Positions 52,282-61,914 of a stretch of 64,000 bases of DNA are shown in pieces. The position numbers were made by a program, and so were the translations under genes. The DNA is from Thalassovita sp. (GTDB lineage Bacteria; Pseudomonadota; Alphaproteobacteria; Rhodobacterales; Rhodobacteraceae): positions 124,001 through 188,000 of the forward strand of contig JARGPB010000006.1 in the NCBI GenBank assembly GCA_029212905.1, in the 5' to 3' direction. The notes under the pieces are model-generated. The model had not been told where the DNA came from. It saw only the letters and a list, made by a program, of their open reading frames with translations, and did not search any database. Numbering within the stretch: the first letter of the stretch is position 1; each line of letters starts with the position of its first letter.

Positions 52282-53388
52282 ATGACCAACCCATCGCTTC
52301 TTATTTTGCCCGGTGACGGGATCGGCCCCGAAGTCATGGCCGAAGTGCGCAAAGTTATTGATTGGTATGGTGCCAAGCGCGACATGAAAATCGACGTCCA
52401 AGAGGGTCTGGTCGGGGGCGCCAGCTATGACGCGCACGGCACCCCGCTGACCGACGAAACCATGGAGCTGGCACAGTCGGTTGATGCCGTTCTGCTGGGC
52501 GCTGTGGGTGGCCCCAAATACGACAATCTGGATTTCAGCGTAAAGCCCGAGCGCGGCCTGCTGCGCCTGCGCAAGGAAATGGACCTGTTCTCGAACCTGC
52601 GTCCGGCGCAGTGCTTTGACGCGCTGGCCGATTTCTCGTCGCTGAAAAAGGACGTTGTTGCCGGTCTGGACATCATGATCGTGCGCGAGCTGACCTCGGG
52701 CATCTATTTCGGCGAGCCGCGCGGCATCTTCGAAGAGGGCAACGAGCGTGTGGGCATCAACACCCAGCGTTACACCGAATCCGAAATCGCCCGCGTTGCG
52801 CGCTCGGCCTTTGAACTGGCCCGCAAGCGCGGCAACAAGGTCTGCTCGATGGAGAAGGCCAACGTCATGGAATCGGGTATCCTGTGGCGCGATGTTGTCA
52901 CGGAAATCCACCAGGCCGAATACAGCGACGTGGAGCTGTCGCACATGTACGCGGATGCCGGCGCTATGCAGCTGTGCCGCTGGCCCAAACAGTTCGACGT
53001 GATCGTCACTGACAACCTGTTCGGCGATCTGCTGTCGGATGCGGCCGCGATGCTGACCGGGTCGCTGGGCATGCTGCCCTCGGCTAGCCTGGGCGCGCCC
53101 ATGGCCAACGGTCGCCCCAAGGCGATGTACGAGCCCGTGCATGGCTCGGCCCCCGACATCGCCGGTCAGGGCAAGGCAAACCCTATCGCCTGCATCCTGT
53201 CTTTTGCGATGGCGCTGCGCTACTCCTACGATCAGGGCACCGAGGCCGACCGTCTGGAGGCCGCAATCGAAACCGTGCTGGCCCAAGGCGCACGGACCGG
53301 CGATCTGCTGGGCCCCGAAGGCGGTAGCCCCATCAGCACCAGCGAAATGGGTGACGCAATCGTCGCGGCGCTGGACGCCAGCCTGTAA
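52282..53388 (+). CDS. leuB: 3-isopropylmalate dehydrogenase
   Basis: Leucine synthesis: oxidative decarboxylation of 3-isopropylmalate; 368 aa. Conserved sites are LLILPGDGIGPEVMAEVRKV, LGAVGGPKYDN, RELTSGIYFGEPRG and VTDNLFGDLLSDAAAML. The ATG at 52282 has aaggacagc upstream; the longer in-frame start at 52228 is not supported. It is split from leuCD by about 4 kb of unrelated genes. Confidence 0.97.
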   Translation: MTNPSLLILPGDGIGPEVMAEVRKVIDWYGAKRDMKIDVQEGLVGGASYDAHGTPLTDETMELAQSVDAVLLGAVGGPKYDNLDFSVKPERGLLRLRKEMDLFSNLRPAQCFDALADFSSLKKDVVAGLDIMIVRELTSGIYFGEPRGIFEEGNERVGINTQRYTESEIARVARSAFELARKRGNKVCSMEKANVMESGILWRDVVTEIHQAEYSDVELSHMYADAGAMQLCRWPKQFDVIVTDNLFGDLLSDAAAMLTGSLGMLPSASLGAPMANGRPKAMYEPVHGSAPDIAGQGKANPIACILSFAMALRYSYDQGTEADRLEAAIETVLAQGARTGDLLGPEGGSPISTSEMGDAIVAALDASL

Positions 53389-54990
53389 TCAACTTTCGGG
53401 ATCGGACCTGTTGGTCCGGTCCCGTTTGACAGGGTCGGCAGCCTGATCATATTCGCCGATCCGCTGCACATGATGCAGCACCCGTTGCAGCCAACGCATT
53501 GCGTCCGTGTGCTGGAACACATCCTTGACCCCATACAGCCCAGCATGTTCGCCCAGCAGCATCCCGCGCCGGTGCACTTTGGCGCGTTTATTCAGCAGCG
53601 ATTCCAGACGTGCGAGGCGATCAGTTTCCAGTGTCTCTAGGCCGTTTTCGGATGCGCGCCGCAGGATCTCGGTCAGGATCAGCGCGGGGCGGCGCAAGGC
53701 TTTGTCCTTGGCCAAAACCGGGAAGTTGGCGGTTTTCTGTGCCCTTTGTGCCAGTCGCCGCAGATGATCAACCTCGTGTAGCAGCGCCGAATAGGCGGCG
53801 GGATCATGGTCGCGGGTCGCTCCGATCCTGGCCAGATAGCCGCTCAGCTCTTCCAGTGCGGGGGGCAAGGACTGACTAAGCGTCGAGAGCGCTCTGTAGT
53901 CGGGCGTGGGGTTTGTCGCCCTTATCATGGCGCTGAACAGTCTTTCACCCAGTTGCCGGGTGGCTGCATGTGCGGCCATCAAAGCGGTTGAGCTGTCTTT
54001 CAGCAATGCAGGGTCCAGTCGGAGGATGTCTGCGCCCTCGGCGTCCGGCACACATTTGCGGACAAACGACACCAATTGCGCAGTAAAGGGCAGGAAGAGC
54101 AGCGTACCGAGCAGATTGAAGCCGGTATGAAACACCAAAAGGGCCGTTAGAGGGCCCGCGGCTACTGCGACCCCTTCCAGTGGTCCACGGACAAGCCACA
54201 GCAACGGCAGCGCCAGCCCAGCCGTCACCAGATTAAACGCAAGATTAGCCACTGCAGCCTGCCGCATGACGCGCGAGCCTCCCAAAGAGGCCAGAATCGC
54301 GGTGAAAGTCGTGCCGATATTCATACCCACCACCATCATCGCGGCCTGCAAGACCGAAATCGCCCCTGACGACAGCAATACCAGCGCCAGTGCCACCGCC
54401 GCGCTGGAGGACTGGATTAGCACGGTGACCGCCAGTCCGATCAGCACCAACAGCACGCTGCCCCAGATCCCGTCGTTGGGAATCATTTCCGGTGTCAGGA
54501 AGCCCGTGGCGTCGCCAACCCCGTCCTGCATCATCTCGAGTCCGATCAGAAGCAGGCTTAGCCCGGCCAGCAGGCGCCCTACGCGTTCGATGGTGCCTTG
54601 GCCCAACAGCATGGCCAGCGCCGAAGGGAGCAGCGCAACCATGGCAACGGTGCCCAAGGCCAGCTTGAAGCCCAGCAAAGTCACCAGCCATCCGGTTGCC
54701 GTGGTGCCGATGTTCGCGCCCAGCAAAATGCCGACGGCCTGGTGTAGGGTCAGCAGCCCGGCTCCGACGAAACCTACGGTCATGACTGTGGTTGCGCTGG
54801 AAGATTGGATGACGGCTGTTACGCCAGCCCCGGTTGCGACGCCGCGCAACGGAGACGTGGTGACCCGCGCCAACAGCTGACGCAATTGTCCGCCAGCCAT
54901 CGCCCTCAGCGCGGCTGTCATGGTTTCCATGCCCAAGAGGAACATGCCAATGCCGCCAAGCGCAGCCAGAATGTCGGTTGGTTGTGTCAT
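53389..54990 (-). CDS. Na/Pi cotransporter family protein (NptA type) with PhoU-like tail
   Basis: A 533-aa membrane protein. Two inverted repeats of the Na_Pi_cotrans domain carry the QSSS motifs (VIQSSSATTVMTVGF and LIQSSSAAVALALVLLS), with about nine transmembrane helices to residue 310. The C-terminal 200 residues are a soluble helical PhoU-like domain. It would import phosphate with sodium. It is convergent with leuB, whose stop is directly adjacent (53388/53389). Confidence 0.93.
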   Translation of the reverse strand: MTQPTDILAALGGIGMFLLGMETMTAALRAMAGGQLRQLLARVTTSPLRGVATGAGVTAVIQSSSATTVMTVGFVGAGLLTLHQAVGILLGANIGTTATGWLVTLLGFKLALGTVAMVALLPSALAMLLGQGTIERVGRLLAGLSLLLIGLEMMQDGVGDATGFLTPEMIPNDGIWGSVLLVLIGLAVTVLIQSSSAAVALALVLLSSGAISVLQAAMMVVGMNIGTTFTAILASLGGSRVMRQAAVANLAFNLVTAGLALPLLWLVRGPLEGVAVAAGPLTALLVFHTGFNLLGTLLFLPFTAQLVSFVRKCVPDAEGADILRLDPALLKDSSTALMAAHAATRQLGERLFSAMIRATNPTPDYRALSTLSQSLPPALEELSGYLARIGATRDHDPAAYSALLHEVDHLRRLAQRAQKTANFPVLAKDKALRRPALILTEILRRASENGLETLETDRLARLESLLNKRAKVHRRGMLLGEHAGLYGVKDVFQHTDAMRWLQRVLHHVQRIGEYDQAADPVKRDRTNRSDPES

Positions 54991-55111
54991 GCTGATTCCG
55001 CCTAGAACATGGGGCTTTCGGGCCGTTGAAACAAGCAGCGTGATTCCACGAAAATTCCGCTTTATCTACTTGCAAATGCTGGGTCCCAAGTATAATCGGC
55101 TTTCTCACAGT

Positions 55112-55188
55112 CGGAGTGTAGCTCAGCCTGGTAGAGCACTGTCTTCGGGAGGCAGGGGCCGGAGGTTCGAATCCTCTCACTCCGACCA
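55112..55188 (+). tRNA. tRNA-Pro (anticodon CGG)
   Basis: A 77-nt cloverleaf: acceptor CGGAGTG/CACTCCG, D arm GCTC/GAGC, anticodon stem CTGTC/GGCAG with loop TTCGGGA (anticodon CGG, G37), T arm GGAGG/CCTCT with loop TTCGAAT and an encoded CCA. Confidence 0.97.
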
Positions 55189-55253
55189 ATAAAACAAGGC
55201 CCTGTCGTATCTCCCGAAAATCAACCGTACAGATATACGCAACACGCCCCGAG

Positions 55254-55279
55254 CGTGGATCTATAGGATTTGATCCACG
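55254..55279. terminator. Hairpin between tRNA-Pro and the LysR gene
   Basis: Perfect 8-bp stem CGTGGATC/GATCCACG with a 10-nt loop. It lies between the plus-strand tRNA and the convergent LysR stop. There is no clear T tract, so its terminator role is uncertain. Confidence 0.4.
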
Positions 55280-55305
55280 GATTGCGCTGGTTGGTGTCTG
55301 CGCCG

Positions 55306-56217
55306 TCAGCCTTCCCAGACCGTCTTGAGTACATTGAAAGAGGCGTTGATATTGGGGTCCTCAAGACGGGCGCGAAGCGCGACAAAGCTGAGAGGTGTCT
55401 GGATCTGAATGCCGTCAACAACCGTTAGCCCACGTGTTTGGCGCTGTTCCAGCGCGGTTGCTTCTTGGCAGAGGCTTAACCCAACACCGGACTTGACCAT
55501 CGCCAGCATGACGGGTTCTTGATCCACCTGTGCGACCGTGTTTTGCGCAGATCCGTGAGCCGCGAAAAGCCGGTCCAAGACCCGTGAATGTACAGAATCC
55601 GGTGGTGTGCCGATCCAAGGAAGTTCCGCCAACGCAGCCATATCCCGCCCGTCGATCAAGCGGTCCCATCCTGTGGGCGCGACGATGCGATAGGTGATCT
55701 TTGTCAGCTCCATCCGGTGAATCAAGTCGGGCTGGTCCTGTATTTCAGGCAGATCAAGCTCGCCCAGAAAGTACCCCACGTCGATTTCATTGCCCAACAG
55801 GCGGGTGATGACCTGGCCGCTCATGCCGTGGCTGAATTCGGTCTGGAGTTCGGGGTAGCTATCCACCAACGCGGCCAGGAATTGCCCAAGGCGCAGAAAG
55901 TCTGGATCGACGATCGTGCCGATTTTCAATGTCCCCCTGATCTGTCCTGCACTTTGCCGGGCGCTGCGGTGAAATTCAGACATGCTGGCCAGGACGCTTT
56001 CGGCCTTGGGGAAGAGCGCTGCCCCCGCTGGGGTAATTCGCAATCCCGTCGGCGTACGTGTGAACAGCGTGATCCCCGTCTCAGAGCTCAGGCGCTTGAT
56101 TTGATGGCTGACGGCTGGTTGCGTCAGGTTCAACACCTTCGCAGCGCGTGAAACACTGCCTTCCCGCGCGACGGTCACGAAGGCTAAAAGAGTGTTAATA
56201 TTGGAAAATCTCTCCAT
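55306..56217 (-). CDS. LysR family transcriptional regulator
   Basis: A 303-aa LysR regulator. The HTH is clear (LLAFVTVAREGSVSRAAKVL, NLTQPAVSHQIKRLSSETGI, TRTPTGLRITPAGAALF), followed by the substrate-binding domain. It is divergent from the GMC oxidoreductase gene, with 188 bp between, so it probably regulates it. The inducer is unknown. Confidence 0.94.
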   Translation of the reverse strand: MERFSNINTLLAFVTVAREGSVSRAAKVLNLTQPAVSHQIKRLSSETGITLFTRTPTGLRITPAGAALFPKAESVLASMSEFHRSARQSAGQIRGTLKIGTIVDPDFLRLGQFLAALVDSYPELQTEFSHGMSGQVITRLLGNEIDVGYFLGELDLPEIQDQPDLIHRMELTKITYRIVAPTGWDRLIDGRDMAALAELPWIGTPPDSVHSRVLDRLFAAHGSAQNTVAQVDQEPVMLAMVKSGVGLSLCQEATALEQRQTRGLTVVDGIQIQTPLSFVALRARLEDPNINASFNVLKTVWEG

Positions 56218-56289
56218 ATAAAAAACTCTAATATAGGTCTGAGAGATTCGTCATTAGCTTTGTCGTGTGGTGTTTCGTAAATGTCAGAC

Positions 56290-56315
56290 AACACGTGTTC
56301 TGGGAGGAAACACGT
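56290..56315. promoter_or_regulatory. Inverted/tandem AACACGT motifs in the LysR/GMC divergon
   Basis: AACACGTGTT (10-bp palindrome, 56290-56299) followed by AACACGT (56309-56315), giving an inverted repeat ACGTGTT-N9-AACACGT. It lies about 90 bp before the GMC start. It is a candidate operator for the LysR or another factor. Confidence 0.35.
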
Positions 56316-56405
56316 CAGGAGCGATGACAGACGCAGTTAAACAGCTGCCTGCAAGGTTCCGACCCCTCCCAAAGCGCAGAACATTGCAGTGAAAGTGGGG
56401 CACCC

Positions 56406-58082
56406 ATGGCGGCAAAAGCACAGAATCCTGACCAGTTTGATTATGTTGTCGTGGGGGCGGGGTCGGCTGGGTGTCTGGTGGCGAACCGACTGAGCGCAGA
56501 CCCTAAGAACCGCGTTCTGCTTTTGGAGGCCGGCAAGGCCGATACTTATCCGTGGATTCATATCCCTGTTGGGTATCTGTATTGCATTGGCAATCCGCGC
56601 ACGGACTGGATGTACAAAACTCAGCCGGACAAAGGGTTGAACGGTCGCAGTTTGCTGTATCCTCGGGGGAAGGCGCTGGGTGGCTGCTCTTCGATCAACG
56701 GAATGATCTACATGCGTGGTCAGGCGCGCGACTATGATAACTGGGCCCAACTGACCGGCGAGGACGCCTGGAGCTGGGAAAGCTCGCTGAATGATTTCAA
56801 AGCACACGAGGACCATTATAGGCTGGATGATGGCGCTGACCCGGTGACGGGGAACAATAGCCGTTTTTCGGATATGCATGGTCATGGCGGCGAATGGCGC
56901 GTCGAAAGTCAGCGCCTGCGCTGGGATGTGCTGGACAGTTTTGCTGACGCTGCGGTGCAGGCTGGGATCGACAAAACGGATGATTTCAATAGCGGCGACA
57001 ATGCGGGCGTTGGATATTTTGACGTCAACCAACGGTCGGGTTGGCGCTGGAATACCTCCAAGGCGTTTTTGCGCCCGGCTAAGTCCCGTCCGAATCTGGT
57101 GGTCTGGACTGAAGCCCAAGTTCAAAAACTGACGTTCGAGCAGGGAGCAGACGGTCAGCAGCGGTGCTCGGGGGCGGTTGTCAGCCGTGCTGGGGAAACG
57201 GTGACGGTCGCTGCAACAGGCGAGGTGATCCTGTCGGCGGGAGCGGTGAACTCGCCTCAGATTTTGCAGTTGTCTGGGATTGGCCCGGCGGGTCTGCTGA
57301 ATTCTCACGGTATTGATGTCGTGCTGGACGCGCCCTCTGTCGGTGAAAACTTACAGGACCATTTGCAGATTCGCGCGGTGTTCAAGGTGAAGGGAACAAA
57401 GACCCTGAATACGCTTGCGAATTCGTTGTTTGGCAAGGCGAAGATCGGGTTGGAGTATATGCTAAAGCGCTCGGGACCGATGAGCATGTCCCCCAGCCAG
57501 CTGGGCGCGTTCACTCGGTCAGATCCGGGCCGTGCCCATGCCAACCTTGAATACCATGTGCAGCCGTTGAGTCTGGAGGCGTTTGGCGAGGATCTGCATG
57601 ATTTTCCTGCGATGACGGTCAGCGTGTGCAACCTGAACCCTACAAGTCGCGGAAACATCCGTATCGGGTCGCCCGATTTCAGGGAGCCGCCCCTTATTTC
57701 GCCAAACTATCTGGATACGGATGAGGACCGAAAGATTGCTGCCAATAGCCTCTGGCAGGTGCGAGAGATCATGGCTCAGCCCGCAATGCAGGCCTATGAG
57801 CCCGAAGAGTTCAAACCTGGCATCCAGTATCAAAGCGACGATGAACTGGCCCGGTTGGCCGGAGACATCGCCAGCACGATTTTTCATCCCACAGGAACGA
57901 TCAAAATGGGGCGTCTGGATGATCCCTCTGCCGTTCTGGACCCGCATTTGCGGCTCAAGGGAATCACGGGTTTGCGTGTCGTAGATGCCAGCGTCATGCC
58001 TGAGATCACGAGCGGAAACACGAACGCTCCGACACTGATGATCGCCGAGAAAGCTGCGGGCTGGATTCTGTCAGGAGAGTGA
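56406..58082 (+). CDS. GMC family oxidoreductase (choline/alcohol dehydrogenase-like)
   Basis: A 558-aa FAD flavoprotein. The FAD-binding motif is YVVVGAGSAGCLVANRLSAD, with GGCSSINGMIYMRGQ as the second GMC signature and the C-terminal catalytic His in FHPTGTIKMG and Asn in TSGNTNAPTLM. Members oxidise choline, alcohols or polyethylene glycol; the substrate cannot be read. No betB (aldehyde dehydrogenase) is adjacent, so a choline dehydrogenase role is not supported. It is divergent from a LysR gene. Confidence 0.92.
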   Translation: MAAKAQNPDQFDYVVVGAGSAGCLVANRLSADPKNRVLLLEAGKADTYPWIHIPVGYLYCIGNPRTDWMYKTQPDKGLNGRSLLYPRGKALGGCSSINGMIYMRGQARDYDNWAQLTGEDAWSWESSLNDFKAHEDHYRLDDGADPVTGNNSRFSDMHGHGGEWRVESQRLRWDVLDSFADAAVQAGIDKTDDFNSGDNAGVGYFDVNQRSGWRWNTSKAFLRPAKSRPNLVVWTEAQVQKLTFEQGADGQQRCSGAVVSRAGETVTVAATGEVILSAGAVNSPQILQLSGIGPAGLLNSHGIDVVLDAPSVGENLQDHLQIRAVFKVKGTKTLNTLANSLFGKAKIGLEYMLKRSGPMSMSPSQLGAFTRSDPGRAHANLEYHVQPLSLEAFGEDLHDFPAMTVSVCNLNPTSRGNIRIGSPDFREPPLISPNYLDTDEDRKIAANSLWQVREIMAQPAMQAYEPEEFKPGIQYQSDDELARLAGDIASTIFHPTGTIKMGRLDDPSAVLDPHLRLKGITGLRVVDASVMPEITSGNTNAPTLMIAEKAAGWILSGE

Positions 58083-58258
58083 TCCGCAGTCAGCGAGAGA
58101 GCTATGTTCCACGCACGGCAGATATATGTCCGTGGGACTGGTTTCGCATGTCTGCTGACGAAGTGATATCAGGTAAACTCTCGTCCTGTGCGGCCCCTCG
58201 GAACCATATGGTTCTAACGAGGGTATAGTGGTTACCACTTGTTCCAGATCGGATGAAG

Positions 58259-58334
58259 TGGTGAGCCGTGTAGGATTCGAACCTACGACCCACTGATTAA
58301 AAGTCAGTTGCTCTACCAACTGAGCTAACGGCCC
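58259..58334 (-). tRNA. tRNA-Lys (anticodon UUU)
   Basis: A 76-nt cloverleaf on the minus strand. Acceptor GGGCCGT, D arm GCTC/GAGC, anticodon loop CTTTTAA with anticodon TTT, T loop TTCGAAT and an encoded CCA. The usual alphaproteobacterial tRNA-Lys. Confidence 0.97.
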
Positions 58335-58508
58335 ACTGTGGAGGCAGCTTCTAGAAAGAGCGGCCCATAGGGTCAACCCCGAAACGCAGAGTTTGTGAAA
58401 GTTTTTCCAAACAGGTCCGAATGCGGCAGAACAGATTGCATCAACGCCTTGGTAACAATCTTGGGGCGGAGTCTGGAAACAAGAGGGAATCGAGCGTATA
58501 TCGGCGCG

Positions 58509-59339
58509 ATGGAAAACACAGCGCCACATAACCTGCCGTTTATGAAGATGCATGGGCTGGGCAACGATTTCGTCGTTGTCGATGCGCGTATGCGCGACGT
58601 GCCTTTGCCTGCTGATCTGGTGGTGGCGATTGCGGATCGTCACAAGGGTGTCGGTTATGACCAACTGGCCGTAATCCAAAATGGCGCGGGCGATGCGCAT
58701 CTGGTGTTTTACAACGCTGACGGTTCGACTTCGGCGGCGTGCGGGAATGCCACGCGTTGCATTGCGCGCTATCTGTTCAATGAGACCGGCAAAGACAGCC
58801 TTCACCTGACCACGGATCGCGGTGATCTGTATGCAGTGGACGCGGGCGACGGGCTGACTTCGGTCAACATGGGTCAGCCGCAATTGCTGTGGAGCGAGGT
58901 GCCGCTGGCGCAGGAAATGGACACGCTGGAGCTGCCAATCGACGGCGCACCGACGGCCACGGGCATGGGCAATCCGCATTGCACCTTCTTTGTGGACGAC
59001 GCCGCGGCTGTGGATCTGGAAACACGCGGCGCCGAGATCGAGCACCACCCTTTGTACCCCGAGCGCACCAATGTGCAGTTCGCCAGTGTTATCGGCCCTG
59101 ATCACCTGCGCATGCGCGTGTGGGAGCGGGGTGTGGGGGTCACTCTGGCCTCGGGCTCGTCGTCTTGCGCGACGGCTGTGGCGGCGGCGCGCCGCGGGCT
59201 GACCGGGCGCAAGGTGCGGATTGACCTGGACGGGGGCACCATCTGGGTCGACTGGCGCGAGGATGGCGTCTGGATGACCGGTGCGACGATGCATGTGTTT
59301 ACAGCACAGCTGACGCCCGAGTTTCTGGCTTCGATATGA
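58509..59339 (+). CDS. dapF: Diaminopimelate epimerase
   Basis: A 276-aa epimerase converting LL- to meso-diaminopimelate. Both catalytic Cys are present: in AACGNATRCIARYL and in LASGSSSCATAVAAAR. The N-terminus MKMHGLGNDFVVVDAR (from about residue 13) is family-typical. The start at 58509 has no strong RBS. Its stop overlaps the mtaB start by 4 bp. Confidence 0.95.
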   Translation: MENTAPHNLPFMKMHGLGNDFVVVDARMRDVPLPADLVVAIADRHKGVGYDQLAVIQNGAGDAHLVFYNADGSTSAACGNATRCIARYLFNETGKDSLHLTTDRGDLYAVDAGDGLTSVNMGQPQLLWSEVPLAQEMDTLELPIDGAPTATGMGNPHCTFFVDDAAAVDLETRGAEIEHHPLYPERTNVQFASVIGPDHLRMRVWERGVGVTLASGSSSCATAVAAARRGLTGRKVRIDLDGGTIWVDWREDGVWMTGATMHVFTAQLTPEFLASI

Positions 59340-60595
59340 CCGCGAAACCCCCTGTTTTCACCACGCTCGGGTGCCGTTTGAACGCGTACGAGACCGAGGC
59401 GATGAAGGATCTGGCTCAGCAGGCCGGGATCCAGGGCGCCGTGGTGGTGAACACCTGCGCCGTTACCTCCGAGGCGGTGCGCAAGGCGCGTCAGGAAATC
59501 CGCAAGCTGCGCCGCGAAAACCCGGATGCCAAGCTGATCGTCACCGGCTGCGCCGCCCAAACCGAGCCCGAGACCTTTGCCAACATGGCCGAGGTCGACG
59601 TGGTGATCGGTAACAGTGAAAAGATGCAGCCTGAAACGTGGCAGGCCATGGGCCCCGATTTCATCGGTCAGACCGAGCGTGTTCAAGTTGATGACATCAT
59701 GTCCGTCACCGAAACGGCGGGGCACCTGATTGACGGGTTCGGCACCCGCAGCCGCGCCTATGTGCAGGTTCAGAATGGTTGTGATCATCGCTGTACGTTC
59801 TGCATTATCCCCTATGGCCGGGGAAACTCGCGCTCCGTGCCCGCCGGTGTGGTTGTCGAACAGATCAAACGGCTGGTCGATAAAGGCTTTAACGAGGTGG
59901 TGCTGACCGGGGTCGATCTGACCTCGTGGGGCGCTGATTTGCCAGCCGAGCCCAAGCTGGGCGATCTGGTCATGCGCATCCTGAAGCTGGTGCCGGATTT
60001 GCAGCGCCTGCGGATCAGTTCGATCGATTCGATCGAGGTGGATGAAAACCTGATGCAGGCCATCGCGACCGAGCCGCGCTTGATGCCGCATCTACATCTG
60101 TCCCTGCAACATGGCGATGATTTGATCCTGAAACGGATGAAGCGCCGACACCTGCGGGATGACGCCATTCGCTTTGCCCAAGAGGCGATCAAGCTGCGTC
60201 CCGATATGACATTTGGCGCTGATATCATCGCTGGGTTCCCCACGGAAACCGACGCGCATTTCGAAAATTCGCTGAAGCTGGTCGAAGAATGCCAGCTGAC
60301 CTGGCTGCACGTATTCCCTTACAGCCCCCGCCCCGGCACGCCCGCCGCGCGGATGCCTCAGGTGGATGGGCGACTGATCAAGGCGCGGGCTGCGGCGCTG
60401 CGGTCCTTGGGCGCGCAACGTGTAGACGTGCACTTGGCGGTCCAGATCGGCCAGCATCACAAAATCCTGATGGAAAACCCGCGCATGGGCCGAACCGAAC
60501 AGTTCGCCGAAGTTCATTTCAGCAGCGATCAGGTCGAAGGCTCAATTGTCGACGCCGTGATTGCGGGCCGCGACGGGGATCATTTGCTGGTATAG
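59336..60595 (+). CDS. mtaB: tRNA t6A37 methylthiotransferase MtaB
   Basis: Radical-SAM methylthiotransferase forming ms2t6A at A37 of tRNA; 419 aa. The N-terminal domain has the second-cluster Cys residues (TTLGCRLNAYE, VVNTCAVTSEAV, VTGCAAQTEP), and the radical-SAM CxxxCxxC is in NGCDHRCTFCIIPYGRG. It has a C-terminal TRAM-like part. It overlaps dapF by 4 bp and is probably in the same transcript. Confidence 0.95.
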   Translation: MTAKPPVFTTLGCRLNAYETEAMKDLAQQAGIQGAVVVNTCAVTSEAVRKARQEIRKLRRENPDAKLIVTGCAAQTEPETFANMAEVDVVIGNSEKMQPETWQAMGPDFIGQTERVQVDDIMSVTETAGHLIDGFGTRSRAYVQVQNGCDHRCTFCIIPYGRGNSRSVPAGVVVEQIKRLVDKGFNEVVLTGVDLTSWGADLPAEPKLGDLVMRILKLVPDLQRLRISSIDSIEVDENLMQAIATEPRLMPHLHLSLQHGDDLILKRMKRRHLRDDAIRFAQEAIKLRPDMTFGADIIAGFPTETDAHFENSLKLVEECQLTWLHVFPYSPRPGTPAARMPQVDGRLIKARAAALRSLGAQRVDVHLAVQIGQHHKILMENPRMGRTEQFAEVHFSSDQVEGSIVDAVIAGRDGDHLLV

Positions 60596-60626
60596 CTTGC
60601 CCCGTGGCACCCCAAGGAGATTCGCG

Positions 60627-61250
60627 ATGCACCCCAACCCCGCCTTTCGATATGTTGCTCAGGATCAAAATCTGAAGTTCGCCGCAGAGCGCGGTTTCGG
60701 GATGCTGGCAATTGCCGGGACGGATGGGATGCCTTTGCTGGCTCACATTCCCTTTGTTTTGGATCAGGGGCGGGTGTTGTTCCACTTGGTGCGCTCGAAT
60801 CCCATAGCACGACGTCTGAAAGAGCCAGTGCCCGCAAAGCTGGCGATTCAGGGACCACATTCCTATATTTCGCCAGATTGGTATGGGGTCGACGATCAGG
60901 TGCCCACATGGAACTATGTTTCTGTTCATCTGGAAGGGCAGGCAGAGCTATTGCCTCAGGATCAGCTACGCGACATCCTTGATCGTCTTTCGGATCGGTT
61001 TGAGCATGTACTGTCGCCTAAACCTGTCTGGAAAACTGCAAAGATGCCTTCGGAATTGTTGGACCGGATGATGCGCCAGATTGTGCCCTGTGCCCTGTCC
61101 ATCGAAGATGTCCAAGGCACCTGGAAACTGGCGCAAAACAAGCCTGACGCGGCCCGACAGGGGGCTGCTGAAGGTGTCGCGGCGCATGGAATTGGTTCCG
61201 AGCTACAGGAACTGGCCGCCCTAATGGCTGATCCGCCCGTTCAGGATTGA
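60627..61250 (+). CDS. FMN-binding negative transcriptional regulator (PaiB family)
   Basis: A 207-aa PaiB-like protein. The signature regions are MHPNPAFR at the start, GMLAIAGTDGMPLLAHIPFV, LVRSNPIARRL, SYISPDWYGVDDQVPTWNYV and VPCALSIEDVQGTWKLAQNK. PaiB of Bacillus represses sporulation and protease genes; in most bacteria the role is unclear and it may bind FMN or haem. The RBS aaggagattcgcg is good. It follows mtaB by 31 bp. Confidence 0.93.
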   Translation: MHPNPAFRYVAQDQNLKFAAERGFGMLAIAGTDGMPLLAHIPFVLDQGRVLFHLVRSNPIARRLKEPVPAKLAIQGPHSYISPDWYGVDDQVPTWNYVSVHLEGQAELLPQDQLRDILDRLSDRFEHVLSPKPVWKTAKMPSELLDRMMRQIVPCALSIEDVQGTWKLAQNKPDAARQGAAEGVAAHGIGSELQELAALMADPPVQD

Positions 61251-61307
61251 TGGACAGTCCCAGGAACTGCTTCTAGGCTGAATGCCAGAGCTTTGGAGGG
61301 ATAGATC

Positions 61308-61910
61308 ATGAAACTCATTTACTCACCCGCCTCGCCGTTTGTGCGCAAGGTGAATGTGCTGATGCACGAAACAGGGCAGGTCGATGATATCGAGCTTGTC
61401 TCGGTTATGACGACGCCGGTTTCCACCCCGTCCGAAGTGAAGGCCGCGAACCCAACAGGCAAAATTCCGGCGCTGATCAGGTCTGATGGTCCCGCGATCT
61501 ATGACAGCCGGGTGATCTGTCGCTACCTGGATGATCGTGCGCAGTCCGGGCTGTATCCTCAGGACGGACTTTGGGAGGTTCTGACGCTTGAGGCCACGGC
61601 CGACGGGCTGATGGATGCGGCTGTGTTGATGGTTTACGAGGGGCGCGTGCGTCCGGCTCATATGATCTATGATGAGTGGGTAGAGGCGCAGTGGGGCAAG
61701 GTCTCGGGGGCGTTGGATGCGCTGAACGAACGCTGGATGAGCCACCTAAGCGGGCCGCTGAATATGGGGCAAATCGCCGTTGGTTGTGCGCTGGGGTATC
61801 TGGATTTCCGTCACGGCACCCGAAATTGGCGCGAAGGACGCGGTGCACTGGATGATTGGTTTGCCGTCTTTTCGCAGCGCGATAGCATGCAGGCGACCGC
61901 ACCGGACTAA
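61308..61910 (+). CDS. Glutathione S-transferase family protein
   Basis: A 200-aa GST. N-terminal thioredoxin-like domain (MKLIYSPASPFVRKVNVLMH, GKIPALIRSDGPAIYDSRVI) followed by an all-helical C-terminal domain. The catalytic Ser/Tyr region starts with SPASPFVRK. The class and substrate are undecided. It ends at a strong bidirectional terminator. Confidence 0.93.
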   Translation: MKLIYSPASPFVRKVNVLMHETGQVDDIELVSVMTTPVSTPSEVKAANPTGKIPALIRSDGPAIYDSRVICRYLDDRAQSGLYPQDGLWEVLTLEATADGLMDAAVLMVYEGRVRPAHMIYDEWVEAQWGKVSGALDALNERWMSHLSGPLNMGQIAVGCALGYLDFRHGTRNWREGRGALDDWFAVFSQRDSMQATAPD

Positions 61911-61914
61911 ATAG

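Noticed and set aside
56337..57308. 323-codon minus-strand ORF opposite the GMC gene
   Set aside because: Shadow ORF of a gene with an intact FAD motif and GMC signatures.
58071..59294. 407-codon minus-strand ORF across dapF and tRNA-Lys
   Set aside because: It crosses a tRNA gene and the antisense of dapF.
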